DNA from: Bordetella genomosp. 1 | GTDB taxonomy: Bacteria > Pseudomonadota > Gammaproteobacteria > Burkholderiales > Burkholderiaceae_B | Direction of reading: 5' to 3' | Length of the DNA: 64,000 bases | Assembly (NCBI RefSeq): GCF_002261335.1 | Contig: NZ_NEVL01000007.1 | Span: 186,001-250,000 of the forward strand | In this document: positions 43,967 to 56,558 of the stretch, piece by piece | Position numbering within the stretch: position 1 is the stretch's first letter | Layout of the letters: each line of letters opens with the position of its first letter | The notes under the pieces: generated by a model | Databases searched by the model: none | Seen by the model: only the letters and a program-made list of their open reading frames with translations | What the model was told of the DNA's origin: nothing | Program-made: the position numbers and the translations under genes

Positions 43967-44248
43967 TCAGATGACGCGTGCCGCTTCGATCAGGCGCACC
44001 ACCGTCCACGCCTTGGAGCGGGAGATGGGACGGCCTTCTGCGATTTCAACGGTATCGCCTTCGTTGTACTGGTTCGATTCGTCGTGCGCCTTGTACTTGG
44101 CCGAGCGCATGATGATCTTGCCGTAGATGGGGTGCTTCACGCGGCGTTCGACGAGAACGACCACGGTCTTGTCCATCTTGTTGCTGACGATCTTGCCGAC
44201 CAGCGTACGTTGACGCTTCGCGACCTGGGTGTTTTGCGTTTCGCTCAT
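43967..44248 (-). CDS. rpsQ: Ribosomal protein uS17
   Basis: 93 residues. S17 binds 16S rRNA helices 7 and 11 early in assembly. Blocks [20 protein letters not shown] and [19 protein letters not shown] are typical. It follows rpmC by 2 bases and is the last gene of the S10 operon here, ahead of a strong terminator. Confidence 0.99.
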   Translation of the reverse strand: MSETQNTQVAKRQRTLVGKIVSNKMDKTVVVLVERRVKHPIYGKIIMRSAKYKAHDESNQYNEGDTVEIAEGRPISRSKAWTVVRLIEAARVI

Positions 44249-44250
44249 GT

Positions 44251-44442
44251 TTAGTTCCCTGCCTTTTGGGTCAGCAAGGTGCGCACACGCGCGATGTCGC
44301 GACGCACATTGCGCAGCTGGCGGTGGTTAGCAAGCTGCTGCGTGGCCTTCTGCATACGCAGACCAAATTGCGCCTTCAGCAGGCTTTCGAGCTCTTTGCC
44401 CAGCTCGGCGGCGTCTTTCGAACGGAGTTCGCTAGCTTTCAT
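44251..44442 (-). CDS. rpmC: Ribosomal protein uL29
   Basis: 63 residues forming two long helices: [20 protein letters not shown] and [20 protein letters not shown]29 lies at the tunnel exit and helps dock SRP and trigger factor. It sits between rplP and rpsQ with almost no spacing. Confidence 0.99.
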   Translation of the reverse strand: MKASELRSKDAAELGKELESLLKAQFGLRMQKATQQLANHRQLRNVRRDIARVRTLLTQKAGN

Positions 44443-44454
44443 ATTGTGTACTCC

Positions 44455-44871
44455 TTAAGCACCGATATGACGCGCAACGAACGTGGTGGCGATCGGCAGC
44501 TTGGCAGCGGCCAGGCGGAACGCCTCGCGCGCCAGCTCTTCGCTGACACCTTCCATTTCGTAGAGCACCTTGCCGGGCTGGATTTCAGCGACCCAGTACT
44601 CCGGGTTGCCCTTACCGTTACCCATCCGGACTTCAGCCGGCTTTTGCGAGATCGGCTTGTCGGGGAAGATACGGATCCAGATCCGGCCACCGCGCTTGAT
44701 GTGACGGTTGATGGCACGACGAGCGGCTTCGATCTGACGCGCGGTCAGACGGCCACGGCCGGTAGCCTTCAGGCCGAATTCGCCGAAGGACACGTGCGTA
44801 CCACGAGTCGCCAGACCCGTGTTGCGGCCCTTCTGCTCCTTGCGATACTTTCTGCGAGAGGGTTGCAGCAT
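44455..44871 (-). CDS. rplP: Ribosomal protein uL16
   Basis: 138 residues. L16 helps place the acceptor arm of the A-site tRNA. Blocks [36 protein letters not shown] and [19 protein letters not shown] are typical. It starts 2 bases after the rpsC stop. Confidence 0.99.
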   Translation of the reverse strand: MLQPSRRKYRKEQKGRNTGLATRGTHVSFGEFGLKATGRGRLTARQIEAARRAINRHIKRGGRIWIRIFPDKPISQKPAEVRMGNGKGNPEYWVAEIQPGKVLYEMEGVSEELAREAFRLAAAKLPIATTFVARHIGA

Positions 44872-44873
44872 GG

Positions 44874-45665
44874 TTATTCTCCTTCAGGAGCCGGAGCCGC
44901 GTCCGCCTTGCGGGGACCACGACCGCGACCACCCGGACGACCGTTGCGGGCACCTTCCGGACGATCGCCACGGGGGGCGCGACGCGGACGACGCTCTTCT
45001 TCACGCGGGGCGGCGGTCTCGACGGGCAGCTCGCCATTGGCCAGCATGTCGCCCTTGTAGACCCACACCTTGATGCCGATCACACCGTAGGTGGTGTGGG
45101 CTTCGGAGGTGCCGTAGTCGATGTTCGCCTTCAGCGTGTGAAGCGGCACACGGCCTTCGCGGTACCACTCGGTACGCGCAATTTCGATACCGTTCAGACG
45201 GCCCGAGCTCATGATCTTGATGCCCTGGGCGCCCAGACGCATCGCGTTCTGCATGGCGCGCTTCATGGCGCGGCGGAACATGATGCGCTTTTCGAGCTGC
45301 TGCGAGATCGAGTCGGCGATCAGCTGAGCGTCGGTTTCCGGCTTGCGGATTTCCTCGATGTTGACGTGCACGGGCACGCCCATCAGACGCTGCAGATCGG
45401 CCTTCAGGCTTTCGATGTCTTCGCCGCGCTTGCCGATCACCACGCCCGGACGAGCCGAGTAGACGGTGATGCGTGCATTCTTGGCGGGACGCTCGATGAC
45501 CACGCGACCAACGGAGGCGCTCTTGAGCTTCTTCTTCAGGTATTCGCGGACGCGGATGTCTTCAGCGAGCATGCCGCCGAAGGCCTTGTCGTCTGCGTAC
45601 CAACGCGAAGACCAGTTACGGGTGACCGCGAGACGGAACCCAGTGGGGTGAATTTTCTGACCCAT
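44874..45665 (-). CDS. rpsC: Ribosomal protein uS3
   Basis: 263 residues. S3 forms part of the mRNA entry tunnel and helicase site. The KH domain ([20 protein letters not shown]) and the C-terminal domain ([18 protein letters not shown]) are complete. A basic Arg/Pro/Gly-rich tail of about 40 residues makes it longer than E. coli S3, as in many betaproteobacteria. Confidence 0.99.
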   Translation of the reverse strand: MGQKIHPTGFRLAVTRNWSSRWYADDKAFGGMLAEDIRVREYLKKKLKSASVGRVVIERPAKNARITVYSARPGVVIGKRGEDIESLKADLQRLMGVPVHVNIEEIRKPETDAQLIADSISQQLEKRIMFRRAMKRAMQNAMRLGAQGIKIMSSGRLNGIEIARTEWYREGRVPLHTLKANIDYGTSEAHTTYGVIGIKVWVYKGDMLANGELPVETAAPREEERRPRRAPRGDRPEGARNGRPGGRGRGPRKADAAPAPEGE

Positions 45666-45674
45666 CGTGACTCC

Positions 45675-46004
45675 TTAGGCTCCGACCTTGACCGTGATAT
45701 GGCAGGTCTGCTTCTCGATACGGTTGCCACGGCCCTTGGCGCGAGCCGAGAAACGCTTCATCGATTGCGCCTTGTCCACGAAAATCGTGGTGACCTTCAG
45801 CTCGTCGATATCGGCGCCGTCGTTGTGCTCGGCGTTGGCGATGGCGGACTCGACAGCCTTCTTCAGGATGACGGCAGCCTTCTTCGGCGAGAAGGTAAGG
45901 ATGTTCAGGGCTTGAGCCACCGACTTGCCGCGGATCAGGTCCGCGACGAGACGAGTCTTCTGAGCCGAGATGTGAACACCACGGATAATGGCAGTAGTTT
46001 CCAT
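45675..46004 (-). CDS. rplV: Ribosomal protein uL22
   Basis: 109 residues. L22 lines the peptide exit tunnel with its long hairpin. Blocks [39 protein letters not shown] and [18 protein letters not shown] are typical. No insertion or deletion is obvious in the hairpin loop. It lies between rpsS and rpsC. Confidence 0.99.
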   Translation of the reverse strand: METTAIIRGVHISAQKTRLVADLIRGKSVAQALNILTFSPKKAAVILKKAVESAIANAEHNDGADIDELKVTTIFVDKAQSMKRFSARAKGRGNRIEKQTCHITVKVGA

Positions 46005-46007
46005 CGC

Positions 46008-46283
46008 TTACCTCTTCGCCTTCTTGTCCGCGGCGTGACCCTTGAACGTACGGGTCAGCGCGAACTCGCCCAGCTTGTGACCGACCATGTTCTCGTTGAT
46101 GTAAACGGGAACGTGTTGACGGCCGTTGTGCACAGCGATCGTCAGGCCGATGAATTCCGGCAGGACCGTGGAACGACGCGACCAGGTTTTGATCGGCTTC
46201 TTGTCTTTGCCCGCGACTGCCGTATCCACCTTTTTGATCAGGTGGGCATCGACAAACGGGCCTTTCTTGATCGAACGTGACAT
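46008..46283 (-). CDS. rpsS: Ribosomal protein uS19
   Basis: 91 residues: [20 protein letters not shown], then [20 protein letters not shown] and [21 protein letters not shown]19 pairs with S13 in the 30S head. It lies 12 bases after rplB and 3 before rplV. Confidence 0.99.
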   Translation of the reverse strand: MSRSIKKGPFVDAHLIKKVDTAVAGKDKKPIKTWSRRSTVLPEFIGLTIAVHNGRQHVPVYINENMVGHKLGEFALTRTFKGHAADKKAKR

Positions 46284-46295
46284 AGTGTTCGCCTC

Positions 46296-47123
46296 TTACT
46301 TGCGCTTGCGCCGTTGGACGATCATATTGTTCGTCCGCTTGTTGCGACGGGTCTTGAAGCCCTTCGCCGGAGTACCCCACGGGCTGACCGGTTCGCGAGC
46401 TTCGCCGGTACGGCCCTCACCACCACCGTGCGGGTGGTCGATCGGGTTCATGGCCACACCACGAACCGTCGGGCGGATACCGCGCCAACGCATGGCGCCG
46501 GCCTTGCCGATCTGGCGCAGGCTGTGTTCTTCGTTACCGACTTCACCGATGGTGGCACGGCATTCGATGTGCACGCGGCGAACTTCGCCGGAGCGCAGGC
46601 GAACCTGAGCGTACGTGCCTTCGCGGGCCATCAGGACGGCGGAAGCGCCGGCCGAACGAACCATCTGAGCACCCTTGCCCGGGATCATTTCGATGCAGTG
46701 AATCGTCGTACCCACCGGGATGTTGCGGATCGGCAGGGTGTTGCCGGCGCGGATCGGGGCTTCGATGCCCGAGATCAGCGTGGCGCCCACTTCCAGACCG
46801 CGCGGAGCGATGATGTAACGACGCTCGCCGTCGGCGTAGCACAGCAGCGCGATGTGAGCCGTACGGTTGGGGTCATATTCCAGACGCTCAACCTTCGCCG
46901 GGATGCCGTCCTTGTTGCGACGGAAATCGACGATACGGTAGTGCTGCTTGTGACCACCACCACGATGGCGCACGGTGATGTGGCCATTGTTGTTGCGGCC
47001 CGAGCCACGGGTCTTCTTTTCGAGCAGGCCGGCGAACGGTTCGCCCTTGTGCAGGTTCGGGCTGACAACCTTCACCATGCCACGACGGCCAGCCGAGGTC
47101 GGCTTTACTTTAACGAGGGCCAT
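46296..47123 (-). CDS. rplB: Ribosomal protein uL2
   Basis: 275 residues. L2 is needed for subunit joining and peptidyl-transferase centre assembly. Blocks [20 protein letters not shown] and [17 protein letters not shown], containing the conserved His near the active centre, are present. Its ATG directly follows the rplW stop. Confidence 0.99.
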   Translation of the reverse strand: MALVKVKPTSAGRRGMVKVVSPNLHKGEPFAGLLEKKTRGSGRNNNGHITVRHRGGGHKQHYRIVDFRRNKDGIPAKVERLEYDPNRTAHIALLCYADGERRYIIAPRGLEVGATLISGIEAPIRAGNTLPIRNIPVGTTIHCIEMIPGKGAQMVRSAGASAVLMAREGTYAQVRLRSGEVRRVHIECRATIGEVGNEEHSLRQIGKAGAMRWRGIRPTVRGVAMNPIDHPHGGGEGRTGEAREPVSPWGTPAKGFKTRRNKRTNNMIVQRRKRK

Positions 47124-47420
47124 TTACTTCACCTCCGCAAAGTCGATTTCCTGGCCTTCCTTGAGCGACACGTAGGCCTTGCGCTCATTACGGCGACGAC
47201 CAACGAATCGGCCAAAGCGCTTGACTTTGCCCTTACGGTTGAGGACCTGCACGGCTTCGACCTGCACCTTGAACAGCAGTTCGACGGCAGCCTTGATCTC
47301 CGGCTTGGTGGCATCAGCCACGACACGGAAAGCGATTTGCTGATTCTTTTCGGCAACGAACGTGGCTTTTTCAGTCACGACCGGCGCCAGAATGACTTGC
47401 ATCAAGCGTTCGGCGTTCAT
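47124..47420 (-). CDS. rplW: Ribosomal protein uL23
   Basis: 98 residues. L23 is the docking site at the tunnel exit for trigger factor and SRP. Blocks [20 protein letters not shown] and [20 protein letters not shown] are typical. It overlaps the rplD stop by four bases (ATGA). Confidence 0.99.
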   Translation of the reverse strand: MNAERLMQVILAPVVTEKATFVAEKNQQIAFRVVADATKPEIKAAVELLFKVQVEAVQVLNRKGKVKRFGRFVGRRRNERKAYVSLKEGQEIDFAEVK

Positions 47421-48034
47421 CCCAGCATCTCCTCGAGTTGAGCGATGGCCGGCTTGGTGATCAGCACTTTCTTGTAGTGGATCAGCGACAACGGATCGGC
47501 ATAACGGGACTCGATCACGGCAACGTGCGGCAGGTTGCGCGTGGCGAGGTAAACATTTTCATCGACGGCGTCGGTGATGATCAGGACCGAATCCAGACCC
47601 AGCGACTTCAGCTTGGCGGCAGCCAGCTTGGTCTTGGGCGACTCGAGCGAGAAAGTATCGACAACAGCGATGCGGTCTTCACGGGCGAGCTGCGACAGAA
47701 TCGAACGCAGGCCAGCGCGGTACATCTTCTTGTTGACCTTCTGGCTGAAGTTCTCTTCGGGCGAGTTCGGGAACGTGCGACCACCCCCACGCCACAGCGG
47801 CGACGAGGTCATACCGGCGCGAGCGCGGCCGGTACCCTTCTGGCGCCAGGGCTTCTTGGTGGAGTGCTTGACTTCGGTACGGTCTTTCTGGGCGCGGTTA
47901 CCGCTGCGTGCGTTGGCCTGGTAGGCAACGACGATCTGGTGAACCAGCGCTTCGTTGAAATCGCGACCGAAGATGGTGTCGGGCGCGCTGAACGTAGCGG
48001 CCTGACCTTGATCGTTCAGGAGCTTGAGATCCAT
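47417..48034 (-). CDS. rplD: Ribosomal protein uL4
   Basis: 205 residues. L4 lines the exit tunnel with the loop [20 protein letters not shown] and, in E. coli, represses the S10 operon through its leader. Here the same loop may exist, since the rplC leader contains hairpins. It lies 4 bases after rplC and overlaps rplW. Confidence 0.99.
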   Translation of the reverse strand: MDLKLLNDQGQAATFSAPDTIFGRDFNEALVHQIVVAYQANARSGNRAQKDRTEVKHSTKKPWRQKGTGRARAGMTSSPLWRGGGRTFPNSPEENFSQKVNKKMYRAGLRSILSQLAREDRIAVVDTFSLESPKTKLAAAKLKSLGLDSVLIITDAVDENVYLATRNLPHVAVIESRYADPLSLIHYKKVLITKPAIAQLEEMLG

Positions 48035-48038
48035 TTAC

Positions 48039-48728
48039 TTACGCCCCCTTCTTCGCCGGCGCCTTGATGGCCGGACGGACGATGACATCGCCACCTGCGT
48101 GGCCGGGGACAGCGCCCTTGACCAGCAGCAGACCGCGTTCGACGTCGACGCGAACCACGTCGAGGTTTTGAACGGTGCGGGTGACATCACCCAGGTGACC
48201 AGCCATGCGCTTACCCGGGAAAATACGACCCGGATCTTGAGCTTGACCGATAGAACCCGGAACGCGGTGCGAGCGCGAGTTACCGTGCGAAGCGCGTTGC
48301 GAACCGAAGTGGTGGCGCTTGATGGTACCGGCGAAACCCTTACCGATGGTCGTACCCGTGACGTCGACCTGTTGGCCGGCTTCAAAGATCGATTCGACGG
48401 CGATCACCGAACCAGCCGTGAATTCGGCGGCGCGGGTGGGATCGAGACGGAATTCCTTCAGGATGCTGCCGGCTTCGGCGCCAGCCTTGGCGTAATGGCC
48501 GGCCTGAGCCTTGGCCACGCGCGAGGCGCGACGGGTGCCATAAGTCACTTGGATGGCGGCGTAGCCGTCGGATTCCAGGGACTTGACTTGAGTCACACGG
48601 TTGTTGGACACGTCCAGCACGGTCACCGGGATGGATTCACCTTCCTCGGTAAAAATGCGGGTCATGCCGACCTTGCGACCCACCAGACCCAGCCGATGGG
48701 CGGCGGGCGTGGGTGTCGTATTCGACAT
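48039..48728 (-). CDS. rplC: Ribosomal protein uL3
   Basis: 229 residues. L3 starts 50S assembly and reaches the peptidyl-transferase centre. Blocks [40 protein letters not shown] and [15 protein letters not shown] are typical. GGAG six bases before ATG 48728 ([11 protein letters not shown]) is preferred to an ATG four codons earlier. Unlike E. coli it begins a transcription unit without rpsJ. Confidence 0.98.
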   Translation of the reverse strand: MSNTTPTPAAHRLGLVGRKVGMTRIFTEEGESIPVTVLDVSNNRVTQVKSLESDGYAAIQVTYGTRRASRVAKAQAGHYAKAGAEAGSILKEFRLDPTRAAEFTAGSVIAVESIFEAGQQVDVTGTTIGKGFAGTIKRHHFGSQRASHGNSRSHRVPGSIGQAQDPGRIFPGKRMAGHLGDVTRTVQNLDVVRVDVERGLLLVKGAVPGHAGGDVIVRPAIKAPAKKGA

Positions 48729-48768
48729 CGTTTTCTCCATTCCCGACTGCGATTGGTCGGGGCTAATC

Positions 48769-48793
48769 GGGCAAAAGGTAACGGCCTTTGCCC
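48769..48793 (-). promoter_or_regulatory. Hairpin in the rplC leader
   Basis: On the minus strand GGGCAAAGG pairs with CCTTTTGCCC with one bulged base. It lies 41 bases before the rplC start. A second hairpin, CTTGCCA-TTTTG-TGGCAAG, lies at 48880-48898. Together they could form an L4-responsive leader like that of the E. coli S10 operon. Confidence 0.45.
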
Positions 48794-48901
48794 TACAGGA
48801 CTAAGTAACCAAGACGCCTGCGCCACCAGCCAGTTGAGAGTCCTGACCGTAAAGCGTGAGGCACGCGCCCATAGTTGCTCTTGCCACAAAATGGCAAGCT
48901 T

Positions 48902-48934
48902 CGCATATTAGCATGCTTTTTTCTGACAACACAA
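48902..48934 (-). promoter_or_regulatory. Candidate promoter for rplC onward
   Basis: On the minus strand an extended -10 TGCTAATAT (TAATAT at 48905-48910) lies 18 bases from TTGTGT (48929-48934); an overlapping TTGTCA 16 bases from TATGCG is an alternative. Confidence 0.5.
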
Positions 48935-49151
48935 GCACTTAGCGCGCTTATCCCCTGCGCGCGGGCCGCCCGGATGTGCAATCCGCACAACACCAAGCGC
49001 GGTGTTTTTTCGGGGCCGGTTGGGCGGGCTCGGCAGCGCTCGCGCTGCCCTGCCCCGCGGTCACCGCAGGAGCGCAAGCGGGCAGAAAAGTCAGTGGATG
49101 CTCACTGTCGTGCCACGTGGCGCCGCGGCGGGGCACGGCTTACCGCGCGCT
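48935..49151. other. Gap between rplC promoter and rpsJ terminator
   Basis: About 215 GC-rich bases without a supported gene or a clear site. With the leader it makes a 500-base space between rpsJ and rplC. Confidence 0.4.
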
Positions 49152-49188
49152 CAAAAACAAAATGGCCGCGCCCCGGAGGGTGCGGCCA
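49152..49188 (-). terminator. Terminator after rpsJ
   Basis: On the minus strand TGGCCGC and GCGGCCA pair, with an inner CCC/GGG pair, and TTTTGTTTTT follows. It lies 42 bases after the rpsJ stop and closes the str-tuf-rpsJ unit. Confidence 0.88.
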
Positions 49189-49230
49189 CTTCTACGAACC
49201 TGCCTGTTGCCAGGCCAGCTCGAACCAGCC

Positions 49231-49542
49231 TTACTGCAGCGCGATTTCGACGTCGACGCCGGCCGGCAGATCCAGACGCATCAGGGCGTCCACGGTCTTG
49301 TCGGTCGGATCCACGATGTCCATCAGGCGCTGATGGGTGCGGATTTCGAACTGGTCACGCGAGGTCTTGTTGACGTGCGGCGAACGCAGGACGTCATAGC
49401 GACGGATACGCGTGGGCAGGGGAACCGGACCGCGCACGACAGCGCCGGTACGCTTGGCGGTGTCGACGATTTCCGCTGCGGACTGATCGATCAGCTTGTA
49501 ATCGAAGGCCTTCAGACGGATGCGGATCTTTTGGTTTTTCAT
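49231..49542 (-). CDS. rpsJ: Ribosomal protein uS10
   Basis: 103 residues: [40 protein letters not shown] and [21 protein letters not shown]10 belongs to the 30S head and, as NusE, to antitermination complexes. It follows tuf by 60 bases that hold a UUCG hairpin, and is separated from rplC by a terminator. Confidence 0.99.
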   Translation of the reverse strand: MKNQKIRIRLKAFDYKLIDQSAAEIVDTAKRTGAVVRGPVPLPTRIRRYDVLRSPHVNKTSRDQFEIRTHQRLMDIVDPTDKTVDALMRLDLPAGVDVEIALQ

Positions 49543-49564
49543 GGCGTTTCCTAAAGAACGAGAT

Positions 49565-49588
49565 GCGGAGGCGGCGAACCGCCTCCGC
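49565..49588 (-). repeat. UUCG-loop hairpin between tuf and rpsJ
   Basis: In the transcript GCGGAGGCGG and CCGCCUCCGC form a perfect 10-base stem closed by UUCG, a very stable tetraloop. AUCUCGUUCUUU follows, a weak U-rich tail, so it may partly terminate or mark an RNA end that lowers rpsJ relative to tuf. Confidence 0.75.
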
Positions 49589-49602
49589 TGATGGGTGCAG
49601 CT

Positions 49603-50793
<1,191 letters not shown>

Positions 50794-50871
50794 GATCTCA
50801 ATCCTTCAACTTTCAAGGAAATTTGGATATTTGCCGCGCCCCCCGGATCACGAGAGACGCGGCGACGGTTT

Positions 50872-52974
<2,103 letters not shown>

Positions 52975-52991
52975 GGTAGATAGTCCTTGAT

Positions 52992-53462
52992 TTACCAGCG
53001 GAAATGGCTGAAGGCCTTGTTGGCTTCGGCCATCTTGTGCGTGTCTTCGCGCTTCTTCATTGCGGCGCCACGACCTTCGGAGGCGTCGATCAGTTCGCCA
53101 GCCAGACGCAGATCCATCGACTTCTCGCCACGCTTCTTGGCGGCTTCACGGAGCCAACGCATAGCCAGGGCCAGGCGGCGCACGGGGCGCACTTCAACCG
53201 GCACTTGGTAGTTGGCACCGCCAACGCGGCGGGACTTCACTTCGACGATCGGCTTGATGTTGTTGATGGCCAGGGAGAAGACTTCGATCGGCTCTTTGCC
53301 GGTCTTGGCCTGGACTTGCTCGAGGGCACCATAGATGATGCGCTCGGCGACGGCCTTCTTGCCGTCCAGCATCACAACGTTCATGAACTTGGCGAGCTCG
53401 ACGCTGCCGAACTTGGGATCGGGCAGGATCTCGCGCTTGGGTACTTCGCGACGACGGGGCAT
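52992..53462 (-). CDS. rpsG: Ribosomal protein uS7
   Basis: 156 residues. S7 starts assembly of the 30S head and, in E. coli, represses the str operon by binding the rpsL-rpsG gap. Blocks [39 protein letters not shown] and [20 protein letters not shown]-like ending are present. Here that gap is 169 bases. Confidence 0.99.
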   Translation of the reverse strand: MPRRREVPKREILPDPKFGSVELAKFMNVVMLDGKKAVAERIIYGALEQVQAKTGKEPIEVFSLAINNIKPIVEVKSRRVGGANYQVPVEVRPVRRLALAMRWLREAAKKRGEKSMDLRLAGELIDASEGRGAAMKKREDTHKMAEANKAFSHFRW

Positions 53463-53631
53463 TTTGCTTCCTTGTGTCTGTTCAGTTGAACCGTGTTGTT
53501 TTCACACGGCCATGGCCGCCTAGAGAGACGACCCCTTACGTGCTGCACACCATTCCAGCATTGCTACTGGCGCAGCTGCACACCTCCCGGGTGACGCCAT
53601 TGCGTCCCTGGGGTACTTCCGGATACTGCGA

Positions 53632-54009
53632 TTAAGCCTTCTTCGGGCGCTTGGCGCCGTACTTCGAGCGGGCTTGCTTACGGTCCTTGACGCCTTGCAG
53701 GTCGAGGGAGCCGCGCACGATGTGGTAACGCACACCGGGCAAGTCCTTCACACGACCGCCACGCACCAGAACGACCGAGTGCTCCTGCAGGTTGTGGCCT
53801 TCGCCGCCGATGTACGAAATGACTTCGTAACCGTTGGTCAGACGCACCTTGGCAACCTTACGCAGAGCGGAGTTCGGCTTCTTGGGGGTGGTGGTGTAGA
53901 CACGGGTGCAAACGCCGCGACGCTGGGGGCAATTTTCCAGCGCGGGGCTCTTGCTCTTGATGATGCTGACTTCGCGCGGCTTGCGCACGAGTTGGCTAAT
54001 GGTAGGCAT
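53632..54009 (-). CDS. rpsL: Ribosomal protein uS12
   Basis: 125 residues, starting [13 protein letters not shown]12 lies at the decoding centre. Lys43 in [12 protein letters not shown] and the Lys in [13 protein letters not shown] are the wild-type residues, so no classical streptomycin-resistance change is present. It is the first gene of rpsL-rpsG-fusA-tuf-rpsJ. The promoter lies unusually far upstream. Confidence 0.99.
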
Positions 54010-54489
54010 GACCTTTGAAATCCCTTTTACGTACCACTGGTAAGTACTTTCGTACTCGTGTCCTCCGGGCGCCTTACTGCGGGGCCTGGAGAGGCAGTTC
54101 ACGCAAAACCGCCCCTGACGTGTCATCTACGTAAAAGAGCGGGTCTTGCGGGCAAAAACGCGCAGAGTCGTCCGTGTCGAACCGGGGCAGACATCGCCTC
54201 GGGGCGGCTTGGAAACCGGATATTGGACTGGGACAGTAGCGGGCGAAGAATTCGGCAGTATGACGCCCCGAATACACCGTATCGGAAACGCCACAAAGAC
54301 TGGCTTGCGGCCTGGCGGATTCGTGACGCACCCACCCTGGCCGGACCCGGGTAGCCCGGATCTGCGCTGCCGGCCTGCCATGGGAGTAAACCCCGCGCGA
54401 CAAGACCACCAGCAACTCCTCTTTATCCCGGCACCGCAACCCCACGATCAGTGACCGGAAGTGGCTTTGCGCGCGCATAAAGCAGTAAG
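54010..54489 (-). other. Leader region of rpsL, about 480 bases
   Basis: No supported gene lies between the predicted str promoter and rpsL. No closer good promoter was found, so a long untranslated leader is predicted. Short inverted repeats are present but no known RNA family was recognised. Confidence 0.45.
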
Positions 54490-54495
54490 CCCTTC

Positions 54496-54524
54496 AGCTT
54501 AGCTTAGTTATCCACCGCTGTCAA
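54496..54524 (-). promoter_or_regulatory. str operon promoter with DnaA-like box in the spacer
   Basis: On the minus strand a perfect TTGACA (54519-54524) and TAAGCT (54496-54501) are 17 bases apart. The spacer contains GGTGGATAA (54508-54516), which differs from the DnaA box by one base. Confidence 0.6.
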
Positions 54525-54848
54525 AGCGGGGTGCTCATTTTTTGCACGACGAGGCCGGGAGGCCGGCGACAGTGTCGCATCGACGCCCCTTCGGGGCAAC
54601 CGCGGGAGCCGCGTGCGCCCCCCAGCAGCGCCTGGACGTGGCGCCCTTCCCGGGGGCACGCCTGCGCCCGGCAACGCCGTCGCCGGATCATGCGACCCCG
54701 TTATCCACAGGCCTGTGCACACGGACGCTGACGGTGTTTGTACGAGTGCAAGCGTTCACTTATCCACAGGGCGCGGGCGTGCGATCGCGCGCCGCGCCGC
54801 GGCCACACGGGAGAACGCCGCGCAGGCAATGGCGGCGCGCGGCCGCCG
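54525..54848. other. Intergenic region with DnaA-box-like sites
   Basis: Two exact TTATCCACA sites (54701-54709 and 54760-54768) and the near match at 54508 lie within 260 bases, all in the same direction. No gene is supported and no clear terminator for the response regulator at 54849 was seen, only GC-rich hairpins. Confidence 0.55.
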
Positions 54849-55568
54849 TCAGGGGTTGGCGAACAGGTAGCCGCTGCCGTAGACCGTGCGGATCGGCAGG
54901 ATCACGCCCGCCTGCTCGGCCTTGCGGCGCAGCCGGCTGACCACCACGTCGATGCTGCGCGCCCCGGTCACGCGGGTGGCGACACCATCCGCGGCCAGCT
55001 CCTCGGCGAGCTGCTCGCGCGTCACCGCGCGGCCCGGCGATTCCAGCAACACCCGCAGGATCTGGCGCTCGTTGGCCGACAGCGACAACAGCACGCCGTT
55101 CGGCGCCCCCAGGGTCCAGTCCTGGTCGCGCAGCTCCCAGCGGCTGGTGTCCGCAGGGTCGAGCGCGATCAGGTCCGTGGGCGCGGGCTCGTTGAGCCAG
55201 ACCGGCAGGCGCCGCGCCAGCGCGAGCAGCACGCCGGCGAGCTCGCGATCATCGAGCGGCGCGGGCAGGCAGGCGTCCGCCCCGCTCTGCAGGCAGCGCA
55301 GGCGCGCCTCGGTGGGCAGGTCGGCGCCCGTCACGATCACGCCCAGCCCGGCGGAGCCGCGCAGACGTGCGATCAGGGCGTAGCCGAGTTCTCCCAGATC
55401 GGAGATATCCAGGATCACGGCGTCGTAGTTTTCCTCGGCCATCAGGCCGAAGAGTTCAAGCGGGGTCGAACAGCCCCGCGCGGAGATACCCGCTTGCAGC
55501 AGCACAGAGATGGTTTGAGTGCGGCTGGCTGCATCGGGCACCATGAGGAGTGTGCTCAATTGCTTCAT
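54849..55568 (-). CDS. OmpR-type regulator with degenerate receiver
   Basis: 239 residues. The receiver-like domain (1-120) keeps Asp54 (VILDIS) and Thr80 (VIVTGAD), but the acidic pair is reduced to Asp12 (MVPDAA) and the invariant Lys is Ala103 (CLPAPLDD), so normal phosphorylation switching is unlikely. The C-terminal winged helix is intact (LSANERQILRVLLESPGRAV, then SIDVVVSRLRRKAEQ and TVYGSGYLF). It diverges from a canonical OmpR-type regulator; both may share the control region between them. Confidence 0.88.
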   Translation of the reverse strand: MKQLSTLLMVPDAASRTQTISVLLQAGISARGCSTPLELFGLMAEENYDAVILDISDLGELGYALIARLRGSAGLGVIVTGADLPTEARLRCLQSGADACLPAPLDDRELAGVLLALARRLPVWLNEPAPTDLIALDPADTSRWELRDQDWTLGAPNGVLLSLSANERQILRVLLESPGRAVTREQLAEELAADGVATRVTGARSIDVVVSRLRRKAEQAGVILPIRTVYGSGYLFANP

Positions 55569-55674
55569 GACCAGACCTTGTCTCGCCGCGGCACCGTGCC
55601 GTGGCGTCGCACCCGTTGGAACCCACTGCGACAGGGACCTCGATGCGAATGCACCCAGTGTGGCGCTTTATTGC

Positions 55675-55734
55675 GTCAATCCCCAGTCAATATTCGTCAA
55701 GTTTGCAGTGTTTAACCCTCGAAATCCGGTCAAT
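55675..55734. promoter_or_regulatory. Phased GTCAA direct repeats
   Basis: GTCAAT at 55675, 55686 and 55729 and GTCAAG at 55696 lie in one direction with offsets of 0, 11, 21 and 54 bases, close to whole turns of the helix. OmpR-family dimers bind such tandem half-sites. They lie in the 257-base space between the two divergent regulator genes. Confidence 0.55.
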
Positions 55735-55825
55735 CTGTATCACAATACGTCACGCATGTTTATGATGCGCTTCGCCCCGAAGCGTTTTATGCGCGTGGCG
55801 CCCGAGCGGCGCGACGCTCTCCTCC

Positions 55826-56533
55826 ATGGCCATGAAAATCGCATCGCTCGAAGACGACCTGGACCAGGCGCGGCAGATCCAACAGGTGTTGGTGGATGCC
55901 GGGTATGAATGCCGCAGTTTCCAGAAGAGCCAGGACCTGCTGGCGGCCCTGCGCACGGACGCATTCGATCTGATCCTGGTCGACTGGCAGCTGCCGGACA
56001 TCGACGGCGACGAAGTCGTGCGGCGCCTGCGGGCGCGCTACGGCAACAGCGCCGCCATCATTTTCCTGACCAGCCGCAACCAGGAGGAAGACCTGGTCGA
56101 AGGCCTGCGCGCGGGCGCCGACGATTACATCGTCAAGCCGCTGCGCCCCGCCGAGCTGCTGGCACGCGCCGGCGCGCTCCTGCGCCGCACGCAGCCCTCG
56201 CGGCCCGATCTCACGGCGTTCAGCGTGGCGCAGTACCGCATCGATCCCGCCGAGCGCACGATCACCCTGCACGGCGAAGCCATTTCGCTGCCGCCCAAGG
56301 AATACGAGCTGGCGCTGATCTTCTTTCGCAACGTGGGCCGGCTGATGTCGCGCGATCTGCTCGCCGAAAGCGTGTGGAACCGCGAGATTCCCGCCACCTC
56401 GCGCACGCTCGACACGCACCTGTCCAACGTGCGCCAGAAGCTGCAGCTGCGCCCCGAAAACGGCGTGCGCCTCACCTCGTCATATGCGCTGGGCTATCGC
56501 CTCGACCTGGTGGCCGATTCGCCCGCCGCCTGA
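55826..56533 (+). CDS. OmpR-type response regulator
   Basis: 235 residues. The receiver is complete: Glu9-Asp10-Asp11, phospho-acceptor Asp53 (LVDWQLPDIDG), Thr82 and Lys104 (YIVKPL). The winged helix follows (LPPKEYELALIFFRNVGRLM, SRTLDTHLSNVRQKL, SSYALGYRL). No strong ribosome site is seen; MKIAS two codons later is an alternative start. It heads a rightward series with the LysM-FecR gene and the CHASE2 histidine kinase, its probable partner. Confidence 0.92.
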   Translation: MAMKIASLEDDLDQARQIQQVLVDAGYECRSFQKSQDLLAALRTDAFDLILVDWQLPDIDGDEVVRRLRARYGNSAAIIFLTSRNQEEDLVEGLRAGADDYIVKPLRPAELLARAGALLRRTQPSRPDLTAFSVAQYRIDPAERTITLHGEAISLPPKEYELALIFFRNVGRLMSRDLLAESVWNREIPATSRTLDTHLSNVRQKLQLRPENGVRLTSSYALGYRLDLVADSPAA

Positions 56534-56558
56534 TTTGCGCAGCACAAGGAGTATGTCA

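Noticed and set aside
53632-54009. Streptomycin-resistance allele of rpsL
   Set aside because: The two lysines at the usual sites are the wild-type residues.
54500-54770. Possible replication origin at the DnaA-box cluster
   Set aside because: No AT-rich unwinding region and no dnaA, dnaN or parAB genes nearby; three boxes are too few.
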